From Semisulcospira habei (taxonomy: Eukaryota; Mollusca; Gastropoda; Semisulcospiridae), in NCBI GenBank assembly GCA_036245525.1, contig BTPG01000004.1, forward strand, positions 54,285,297 through 54,349,296: a stretch of 64,000 nucleotides of DNA. Reading direction: 5' to 3'. A program made the position numbers and the translations under genes. Each line of letters starts with the position of its first letter. The first letter of the stretch is position 1. Under the pieces are notes generated by a model, which saw only the letters and a program-made list of their open reading frames with translations, did no database searches and was not told the origin of the DNA. This document shows positions 56,206-64,000 of this stretch, one piece after another.

Positions 56206-56319
56206 AGCATGAGGCAGAGATCCACATGAGCCCCGACACTGAGGATCTACCCAATGCGCAAAGGGTCATGGGGCCGACGTCGGCCCGATCGCCTTTTGCT
56301 CATTAGGTATGCCTCTTGC
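56206..56319. mobile_element. Family A hairpin split by a family D insertion
   Basis: The left arm GCATGAGGCAGAGATCCACA and the right arm start GAGGATCTA are followed by a family D element, and only then by TATGCCTCTTGCG. Removing 56250-56309 restores the family A right arm. Confidence 0.82.
56250..56307. mobile_element. Family D palindrome nested in family A, TA/TA flanks
   Basis: CCCAATGCGCAAAGGGTC at the left and ATCGCCTTTTGCTCATTAGG at the right. TA lies on both sides (56248-56249 and 56308-56309), against a single TA in intact family A hairpins. The dinucleotide duplication is therefore visible directly. Confidence 0.85.
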
Positions 56320-56479
56320 GTTGGGTTCTGCTCTTTGTTACGCTCCCGCATTGAAGGGGTTGATGTTCTTTGCACGAAAGGAGTCCTCGAAAAGAGGAAG
56401 ATTAGGGTAGAAGCGAGATGGGGCAGTCATTAGACATTGCTCATTATTCACGCAGCCTTAGGCCAGTTTAAAGACTGTG

Positions 56480-56580
56480 TACCAGATACGGGAGATGGAT
56501 CGGGCATGCTAGTGCAAGGGCAGTGCCAGATCAGCTTGGAGCCGAAAGCGACAGGCTGATCGGGCTGAATGTTTTACGGC
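56480..56580. repeat. Degenerate family B remnant
   Basis: GGGAGATGGATCGGGCATGC, GGGCAGTGCCAGATCAGCTT and GATCGGGCTGAATG are recognisable family B pieces. The right arm is largely deleted. Confidence 0.6.
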
Positions 56581-56698
56581 AAATGTGTTAACTCATTCGA
56601 GTGCAGACACGGAAAAAAATTAATGTCGCGCATCATATGCAGCACGCCTCGCATGTGGTACACCGATAATTACGTGTGTCCACCTGATCGCCGTGTAG

Positions 56699-56845
<147 letters not shown>

Positions 56846-56906
56846 TAATGCCAGTTTCATCTGAATTGTCCAGGTTTTACGTCAGTGGCTATACGCTGAT
56901 TAGCGT

Positions 56907-56963
56907 CCCAATGCGCAAAGGCCATCGGGCCGACTTCGGCCCGATGACCTTTTACGCATTGGG
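56907..56963. mobile_element. Family D palindrome 62 bp from exon 3 donor
   Basis: CCCAATGCGCAAAGGCCATC at the left and GATGACCTTTTACGCATTGGG at the right around GGGCCGACTTCGGCCC. It is a short 57-bp form. Confidence 0.88.
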
Positions 56964-57231
56964 TTCTAGCTTGCGCTAGATGCACAGTCAAGTCCACCTG
57001 AGTGATATACCAAGGCAATAAAGGCCATTCAAATTGGACGGGAGCATAGAAATGCGTGCGTTTAAAACGAAATTATAAACGGATATGACATAGAACAGAA
57101 CACACATAGTACGCCCAAACACACGGGCACACACACGCCACAGAACTAAGCACTGTGACAATAAATATAGGGTATTACACTTGTATATAACAACAACTAT
57201 TATCATAAAGAATTATCACCATTTACGAAAG

Positions 57232-57312
57232 AATAACTCATTTGCGGCAAGCCGCTCCGCTTATGCGGCTTTATGCCGCGTCAACGGTTGCGGATCGCAG
57301 CGAATGAGATAA
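57232..57312. mobile_element. Family E palindrome, diverged
   Basis: ATAACTCATTTGCGGCAAGC at the left and GCAGCGAATGAGATAA at the right. The centre TGCGGCTTTATGCCGCG is a hairpin. Confidence 0.65.
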
Positions 57313-57650
57313 AGGAAAAGTTCATTTCTGCTACAATTTACCAAGCCTATAAGCACAGTGAATGCTGAACCAATCACCATTTGTCGATTGAGTTTTATTG
57401 TCGGTTGTCGTCTCATAAAATTGCCAAACATACGTGTACGCGGCCCCCATAAATATGTTACCCGTCTGCAACAGGCAGTTCATGGAAATGTTGGCCTCTA
57501 GCGTCAAACCAGTCGCGTTCCCACACCTCAGTCGAAACGAAAACCCTAGAGAGTTGCATAACGATACACTCAGTCTAAATGTCTTATGTATCTAGAATTC
57601 ATACATTTGTGAAAAAAACAACAAAAAGTGTTATTCACAAGCTACACAGT

Positions 57651-57714
57651 GCAAGAGACATAAATCCTCATGAGCCCCCGCGAATGCGGGGGCTCATGAG
57701 GATTTATGTCTCTT
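57651..57714. repeat. Family A hairpin core with paired variants
   Basis: AAGAGACATAAATCCTCATG pairs with CATGAGGATTTATGTCTCTT. Several bases differ from the usual GAGGCATAGATCC on both arms in a complementary way. Confidence 0.9.
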
Positions 57715-58234
57715 AATCGTTAGTCCTATGTTTTATCCCTACTTCTGGTCCGAGTTACAGTGTTCTTCACGCGAATGTCGGTCAGTGTGCAGTGGTTTCA
57801 GACGCGAAATTTGAGATGTCTGGCATTGGCACCGAATGGCGTTTATCATTCAACCCCAAAACTACGAAATAGCTACGCAATGGGGTATTATCATAGAGTA
57901 GAAGTGGAGTGTTTCGCACACAATATCAAACTGGTTGATTTATAGTCACCGAGAACAGTCGAATTGTAACACCGAACTACGTTTGAAATTTGGAAACATG
58001 TTTGTTCAGTGAGTGAGAAGCTGTTTTCAGTATTGTCCATGACTTGGACAACGCCTAAGAGCCCTAAGAGCTCCCACGATTTGAGCAGTGTAGTAGGCAA
58101 TCCCAGATATAAGCGCGCGGTTAGATTAGGAGATATGGTGTAAAAGTGCTCTGAAAAGTTTCTATAATAATTATGATAGTCGAAAGTAGTGCCAACAAAA
58201 AAAAAAGTGTTCACGCGACAAGATGATCTACCGT
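57715..58234. other. Unique non-coding stretch within TSSK4-like intron 3
   Basis: No gene, palindrome or microsatellite recognised. Confidence 0.5.
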
Positions 58235-58298
58235 GACAGTTTGGCCGGATTAACTTGGCGCTTAGACCATCCTTGAACTCTCTTGGTCGATCTATGAA
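58235..58298. repeat. Family B relic
   Basis: GGATTAACTTGGCGC, then CATCCTTGAACTCTC and TTGGTCGATCTATG are right-half pieces of family B. Confidence 0.5.
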
Positions 58299-58310
58299 AG
58301 AAAGTCATAA

Positions 58311-58476
58311 CCCAGCACGCAAGAGGTCATCAGGCCGAAGTGGCCTGGTAGCCTTTGCTTACTTCCAACCTCCCCCACACTCTGAACATAAAGCAGTAGC
58401 AAAACGTCTTCGGACCCAAGACCGTGCGCGGGCCCACTGCGGCCCTCGTGGGCCCGAGGACCTTTGCTTTACTGGG
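58311..58476. mobile_element. Family D-variant palindrome 38 bp from exon 4 acceptor
   Basis: CCCAGCACGCAAGAGGTCAT at the left, GAGGACCTTTGCTTTACTGGG at the right. A CGTCTTCGGACCCAAGACCG piece inside suggests two merged variants. Confidence 0.6.
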
Positions 58477-58503
58477 TAAACTCTGTGCTGACGTAGCTAC
58501 TGA

Positions 58504-59275
<772 letters not shown>

Positions 59276-59306
59276 AAATGCAATTTTGGTTTTAAGTTTT
59301 GTTAGC

Positions 59307-59480
59307 TTAACCCCTTCGCTGGCGAAAAAAAATGAACACCAGCCAACTGCAAGAGGGACAGATCCTCATGAGCCGCCGCGACAGCTGCGGCTCATGAGGA
59401 TCTGTACCTCTTGCTGAAACCATTTTGTATACGTGTTCCTTGGACGGTTGGGGCTCTTAGGCGTTGAATTAACGAAGATT
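59307..59480. mobile_element. Family A hairpin element
   Basis: TTAACCCCTTCGCTGGCG at the left. The core at 59348-59415 is GAGGGACAGATCCTCATGAG / CTCATGAGGATCTGTACCTC with CCGCCGCGACAGCTGCGG as loop. The right terminus is not clear. Confidence 0.8.
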
Positions 59481-59562
59481 TCACAAACTCGTCCTGGGAG
59501 AACTCATTTGAGTACACGCCTCGTATGGTCTCATGCACACGTGCATGCCTTACTTTACCGTT

Positions 59563-59845
59563 TTGGCTCACGTGCGAAGCAAAAGTGAGTCTATGTTCTG
59601 GGCCAGTGGTCGTCCGTTCGTCGACCGTCCGCCGTCGTCGGTCTGCCGTCGCCCTTGGTAAACTTTAACGTTAGCACTTTCTCGGAAACTATTCAAGCCA
59701 TAGTCTTCAAACTTGGCCCTCGGATGCTTTGTGGCAAGACCTTTCATTTATCTCTCTCAAATGTCAAGGAAATAGGTCACAATCAGCCATATTTTGACAA
59801 AATTTATGTTTTCTCGTATACTATTCACAACTTCCACACAACGTC
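59563..59845 (-). mobile_element. Inverted fragment of the GGCTCACGTG-bounded tandem element
   Basis: In reverse complement it ends TTGCTTCGCACGTGAGCC and carries the ACGGAC-rich block and one tandem unit. It matches the right part of the 28574 and 34067 copies. Confidence 0.75.
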
Positions 59846-59937
59846 AACTCCCCCACCCCCACCCCATCCCCCCTTCACTACGTGCCGCACGTAGTCCTTG
59901 GCAAGGCGTGTAAAGCCAGTGTATTGTGTTTACGCAG

Positions 59938-60239
59938 ACCTGGTTATGCGCCTGTTCACCTACGACTTCCGCCTCCGTCCCGACATCTACTCGGTGCTGG
60001 CCACGTCGTGGATGAAGCAGGCGGCACGCAGTGAGATGAATAACCTGCGGGATCTGGCCTACGAGGGCTACAAGCATCGCAAGGAACGCGAGAAGGAGAA
60101 AGAGCGGGAACGCGAACGGGCGGAGAAGGAACGCGGGGCGGAGAGAACAGACAGAACAATCTACTCGGCAGGAGTGGGGGGTGGGGGAGGTGGTGGTGGC
60201 CACGGAGGGGGCGGGGGCGGGCGGAAGCACTCTATGTAG
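59938..60239 (+). CDS. TSSK4-like kinase, exon 5 (C-terminal)
   Basis: The acceptor TTTACGCAG precedes ACCTGGTTATG; the stop TAG is at 60237-60239. It encodes the last kinase helix (LRPDIYSVLATSWMK), then a charged Arg/Glu segment (KEREKEKERERERAEKER) and a poly-Gly stretch before RKHSM. The charged part should be a single helix. The tail is not one I associate with known TSSKs. Confidence 0.88.
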
Positions 60240-60287
60240 GACAGAAGAGGGGGGTCGGGGTGGAGAAACTTCAAGCCTGCCGTAAAC

Positions 60288-60364
60288 CGTATATAGGCAA
60301 CTATAGCGTTTCCCAGGGAAACGCTTACTTCGTTTCCCTGGGAAACGCTATAATTGCCTATACG
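60288..60364. repeat. Palindrome in the 3' UTR of the TSSK4-like gene
   Basis: GTATATAGGCAACTATAGCG and TTTCCCAGGGAAACG pair with CGTTTCCCTGGGAAACG and CTATAATTGCCTATAC. It starts 49 bp after the stop codon and ends 236 bp before the AATAAA. Confidence 0.88.
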
Positions 60365-60599
60365 CGGGATACGGTGGGCTTTCACCCCTTCGTGTATTCA
60401 GTGACCGGTTCGGTTAAAATTACTGGTGGCTGCATGCACAAAGGGCGTACACTGGTACATCAGCTTGCACATACAGTGTGGAACCAACGGTTTGGAGTCA
60501 TTTTGCAAGTGTGATCTGATGACTCATACTCTAACGAACCTCATCCGTAGCCGAAAAAAGGACAGCCTGCTTGTTTCTCGTTTCTGTCAAAATGTGAAA

Positions 60600-60605
60600 A
60601 ATAAA
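60600..60605 (+). promoter_or_regulatory. Putative polyadenylation signal of the TSSK4-like gene
   Basis: AATAAA lies about 360 bp beyond the stop codon in an A-rich context. This is the first such motif downstream. Confidence 0.55.
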
Positions 60606-61066
60606 AAATAACTTTACGGTTTTATTTTAAGTTAAGAAGTTAATTTCCAGTTGCTTCCGTACTTCCGCTGAAAAAAAATGCGACAAGTTGGCGATGTTGC
60701 TGCTCGCCCCAATGCAAACCTTTGTCACAACGATTCAATACTGAATGTGCAAGCTGAATGGGGCACCATAATACTAATCTAACCTGTGATATGTCCGGTG
60801 TGATATGATTTGTAAACCCTCATCGAGGGTAAATTGTCGGCTGTCTCAAACTGTAGCTTGTGTATGTCCGTGTGGTTGGTTTCCTAGTAGGTAGATGTTC
60901 ATATGCGCAACTGTCTGTGTGGATGTAAGCTGGAATGCGACTCTGTGTCTCGGGGTCCTCACAAGGCGATGTGCATGTGTGGCAATTTCAGTGAGGATTG
61001 AAGTCTGCAGCCTGCACAGGCTGGGGTAGAGGACTGGGAGCGATGCTGATCTTTGCCAAACCAAAA
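60606..61066. other. Unique non-coding stretch
   Basis: Nothing recognised. Confidence 0.5.
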
Positions 61067-61179
61067 AAAAAACTAAGCGAAGGGTCTTCGCGCCAACGTC
61101 GGTCACAGTCGGTCCGCGCACGTCTGTGTGCGGGCCCAACAGCGGCAACGACGACCCTTAGAACCGTTGCTTACCAGGG
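61067..61179. repeat. Family D-variant palindrome
   Basis: AACTAAGCGAAGGGTCTTCG at the left and GACGACCCTTAGAACCGTTG with CTTACCAGGG at the right. The centre is GGTCCGCGCACGTCTGTGTGC. Confidence 0.65.
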
Positions 61180-61267
61180 AGACTTTCCACATTCTGTGTG
61201 TGCTGATCCTGGCGGTAAAGGCGAGTCGGCGGAGTTCTTGACGATCTGGTAGTAGTGCTGCGCCAGC

Positions 61268-61380
61268 CACTGAGCAAGGTGTTCCGCTCGAGTGCACGAG
61301 TGAGCTTAGTCTTGCACCAGCCACTAAGCAAGGTGCTCCGCTCTTGCTTAGTGGCTGGCGCAGGACTACTGTGCGTTTTG
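61268..61380. repeat. Family F element, diverged
   Basis: GAGCAAGGTGTTCCGC and GAGTGAGCTTAGTCTTGC at the left; TTGCTTAGTGGCTGGCGCAG and GACTACTG at the right. Confidence 0.7.
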
Positions 61381-62557
61381 TAGCTAGGTACCGCTGGCGG
61401 CATGATTTCACGGCAGTACGGGGGTAGACACTGTTCAGGGTGACGGTGGCTTGCACGCCAGCCCGTAACTTTCTCGGCTTCGTAGGCTGTATAGTCAAAT
61501 ACTCAACTGTGGGGAGAGGTCGTTGATCATTCAGAAAGAGAGGGCGAGTGGAATTTGCATAGCAAATGATTCAGAGGATACAACTGGCGAAAGAAACAGT
61601 GTCGCGTGGAGTGTGACATTATGCACGTGTCTGATGGTTAAGTATGTCAGGTTTGTTTCTGGGTAGAGAGACACTGCAGCGTTTGGGAGACAAACGGGAG
61701 AAATGGCGGTCTGGATAGAATAGCACACAAAGTCAGATGTTCACCTGAAAACTTAAAATTAGTTGGTCATAATGTGCAGGGTGAGAGAAAGTAGATAGGA
61801 TGTTCAGCCAGTCCAGTGCATTTTGGCAATGATAAAATATTAGTAGGCGTTTCGGGTTGGTTCCGCCTCAGCGGGAGCAGTTTGCCGGTGTGGGAATAGA
61901 TCGGCAGTTTGGGGATTGTGTTTCAGGACGACAGGGATAATTGTAACACATGCACATCGACACATAACGTGCAATATCTTTTTTTGTTTTCTAGTCACGT
62001 GGTTACGTCACGGTCTTTCATCACGCGATTTGGAGAGTGCTGACTTTTGTACGTCCTAGGATGGTGTCACTTATTTCGCCAGTATATTTCACGGTTTTGA
62101 GAAAGGTACAAAGCGGGTTTTGTCCACAAGTCTTTCATATAGCATAGGGCGATGTGCTTTAGATTCCCTAGGTATAGTGCAACTTCCGTAGGCTTTGCGG
62201 TCGATAGATGTTACATGTTTATATAAGCACCAACTCCGCTATGTAAAATAAAGATATGCATGAAACGTACTTTTGTAACATTCCCTGCTTTGATGTCAAA
62301 ATGAACTGTATGCACTTTAGATTTTGTAATGTTACGTTAGATTATTATTTGATTGTTCACCGGTGGATTAATCTGGATAATTTGCATGCAATCGTGTCAG
62401 GATTTTGTACATTTTTTTTTTTTTAACTGTTAGGCGTTTGTAAACGCAGAAATTTGAACGGTGTAAGCCTGTTTCTGCCTTCTCTTTCTCTTCATTGTTC
62501 TGTAGAAAACGCTCCAGCCGTTCTGTCAGAGACAGCAGCCCGCGAAGTCATCCCCAC
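61381..62557. other. Unique non-coding stretch
   Basis: Almost 1.2 kb without a palindrome, LINE piece or defensible ORF. Confidence 0.5.
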
Positions 62558-62659
62558 CCCAATGCGCAATGCTCCATCGGGTCGACGTCGGCCGCCGTTG
62601 GCCCGCGCACGGGCGTGCGCGGGCCAACGGCGACCAACGTCGGCCCTTTGCGTATTGGG
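62558..62659. mobile_element. Family D palindrome with AC/AC flanks
   Basis: CCCAATGCGCAATGCTCCAT at the left and CGGCCCTTTGCGTATTGGG at the right. The centre CGTTGGCCCGCGCACG / CGTGCGCGGGCCAACG is perfect. AC lies immediately outside both ends. Confidence 0.92.
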
Positions 62660-62746
62660 ACACTACCTCGCACACCCTTACTCACGACCACACGCATGAA
62701 GAAAGCTGAGCGTTACTGAAAAGATGTTTTACTCATTACTACTGCC

Positions 62747-62827
62747 TCAACGCATTCGAGAGGTGACGCATAAGGATCCGCGGCTTATTACCGCGTACCT
62801 TCATGCGACGCGCCTCGAATGAGTTGA
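62747..62827. mobile_element. Family E palindrome adjoining a family C element
   Basis: TCAACGCATTCGAGAGGTGACG at the left and GACGCGCCTCGAATGAGTTGA at the right. The right tetramer TTGA is shared with the family C element. Confidence 0.8.
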
Positions 62828-62884
62828 CCTTTTGGCTGTCGCGATGATTCCGGCAAAAACCGCTACCGACAGCCAAAGGGCTAC
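62824..62884. mobile_element. Family C short element
   Basis: TTGACCTTTTGGCTGTC at the left and GCTACCGACAGCCAAAGGG at the right, with GCGATGATTCCGGC inside. Part of the left arm is deleted. Confidence 0.75.
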
Positions 62885-63018
62885 AGCTGAGGACCCGTGG
62901 TGTCCAATGCATAGGATTGTGGATCCTCCGGCCAGCACCAGCCTCAAGGCTACAGCTGAGGACCCGTGGTGTCCAATGCATAGGATTGTGGGTCCTCCGG
63001 CCAGCACCAGCCTCAAGA
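62881..63018 (+). repeat. Two-copy 69-bp tandem repeat
   Basis: CTACAGCTGAGGACCCGTGG begins at 62881 and 62950. The units differ by about one base (GGATCC against GGGTCC). It starts exactly where the family C element ends. Confidence 0.95.
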
Positions 63019-63373
63019 CTAAGGCTGACGTCGGCTGGTGGAGTCGGATCCATTGGCGGGACGACTGTAATTAGTTCAAGGCCAGCGCTTTGTGGGATTT
63101 TTTTTTTTTTTTTTCAAAATGTGAAGTCATTTTGAGCACATGAAGCCCTTCCCTGCCGTACGACACAGAGTTTGTTTTTGAAACTGTAAATTCATTAATG
63201 CAGTACAAGGCCAATGAAACAAACTCTAAAGTGGTACAATTTTTTTTTTTAAAACTTATGTGAGAAGACAACACGCAACACCACGTGTACCTTGTGCTGT
63301 GTGTTGTCTTCTAAAATGTTTTTCTTCCTACCACTTCACAATTTCTTTTCTTTGTCTGGAGCCCTAGCGGTGT

Positions 63374-63474
63374 CCCAATGGGCAAAAAGCCATCGGGCCG
63401 ACGTCGGTCGCCGTTGGCCCAAGCACGGCCCCAACGACGGCCGTCGTCGGCCCGATGACCTTTTGCGTACCGGG
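63374..63474. mobile_element. Family D palindrome
   Basis: CCCAATGGGCAAAAAGCCAT at the left and GATGACCTTTTGCGTACCGGG at the right. The centre is partly deleted (AAGCACGGCCCCAACG). Confidence 0.82.
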
Positions 63475-63544
63475 ATCTTGTTTTGAACGTCACGTTCGGT
63501 ATAAGGCGAATCATCCTCACGGGACACGGATACACGTGGGTCCA

Positions 63545-63627
63545 GCAAGAGGCCATGAAGCTCATTGACCTCTTGCAACTGCCGGAGTCGTGTTCGCGGG
63601 TTTGTTTTTCGGCAATGAAACGGTTAA
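63545..63627. repeat. Decayed family A right end
   Basis: GCAAGAGGCCATGAAGCTCA / TTGACCTCTTGC is a shrunken hairpin. The right end TCGGCAATGAAACGGTTAA is complete and shares its TTAA with the family B element. Confidence 0.6.
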
Positions 63628-63837
63628 CCCTTTCAGCGCCAACACCCTACAGCAAGAGACTGACTGACCATGATAATTCAAGGGTAGTGCCAGATGAGCT
63701 TGGCGCCTTCAGGCGCCAAGCTAATCTGGCACTACCCTTGAATTATCGTGGTCAATCCACCTCCTGCAAGTGGTACATAGTCGTTAAGTAACACTTCCCA
63801 AATTCGGGAAATGCGCCCGTGGCGCTAAAAGGGTTAA
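63624..63837. mobile_element. Family B TTAA-bounded hairpin element
   Basis: TTAACCCTTTCAGCGCCAAC at the left and GGCGCTAAAAGGGTTAA at the right. The core GACCATGATAATTCAAGGGT is mirrored around GGCGCCTTCAGGCGCC. TTAA on both sides. Confidence 0.92.
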
Positions 63838-63879
63838 TTTAAACTCTTCATTTGGGGAGACACCAGGCACAACCCTTGT

Positions 63880-63930
63880 ACAGTCAGCGTCTCGGGCCGA
63901 TGTCGGCCAAGAACGCTTGGCTTACTGGGC
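63880..63930. repeat. Family D-variant half
   Basis: CGTCTCGGGCCGATGTCGGCC followed by CGCTTGGCTTACTGGGC; the rest is missing. Confidence 0.5.
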
Positions 63931-64000
63931 TCTTCGTTGGATTCGGATGTTGGTTTGGAGATGGAGCCAACATATTCCTTCCCCCCATCACCCCCCCCCC

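Overview
The window looks like nuclear DNA of an invertebrate animal. The reasons are split kinase genes with GT-AG introns, several clades of LINE retrotransposon, a solo LTR, long (GA)n, (CA)n and (ATT)n microsatellites, and very low coding density. A mollusc, probably a marine gastropod, is my best guess from the mix of RTE and L2/CR1-type LINEs and hairpin repeats. That is an inference; nothing here fixes the species.

Host genes. Only two are well supported, both protein kinases of the testis-specific serine/threonine kinase (TSSK) family, arranged head to head about 16 kb apart. The minus-strand gene has coding exons at 37678-37340, 33412-33264, 32414-32207 and 31183-30851. They join in frame into a complete 342-residue TSSK1/2-like kinase. 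The plus-strand gene has exons at about 53485-53768, 55769-55988, 56699-56844, 58515-58738 and 59938-60239. They give a TSSK4-like kinase of about 391 residues with an Arg/Glu-rich and then Gly-rich tail; its 5' end is uncertain. The two genes share no intron position, and each has a long palindrome just after its stop codon.

Mobile elements, left to right. Bases 118-558 are a minus-strand LINE reverse-transcriptase scrap. Bases 559-1790 are a fold-back element framed by (GA)n and (TC)n. Bases 2000-4290 are a frameshifted, 5'-truncated RTE-like LINE running into 240 bp of (GATA)n. Bases 7670-9744 are a solo LTR with perfect TGTCACGAC...GTCGTGACA ends and a GTCTG target duplication. Bases 28574-29713 and 34067-34937 are elements with ~165-bp internal tandem repeats bounded by GGCTCACGTG motifs. 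Bases 34955-35430 and 36262-36894 are further LINE fragments. Bases 45163-52651 form a giant inverted repeat with ~1.07-kb arms. A decayed LINE fills its centre, and a full-length RTE-like LINE (45634-48968, intact 1025-codon ORF) is inserted in its left arm with an AACAGG duplication.

The most striking property is about 80 short palindromes in a few sequence families (named here A-H). Families A, B, C and E differ in their hairpin cores but share nearly the same outer ends: TTAAC(C/T)C(A/T)TT... on the left and ...AA(T/A)G(A/G)GTTAA on the right. In six places two elements abut and share one boundary tetramer. This suggests one TTAA-targeting, piggyBac-like mobilisation system acting on many unrelated hairpin passengers. 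Family D (CCCAATGCGCAAA...TTTGCGCATTGGG) lacks TTAA, seems to make 2-bp duplications, and repeatedly sits within about 75 bp of kinase exon boundaries. Most of the remainder is unique, AT-rich, non-coding DNA or simple repeat.
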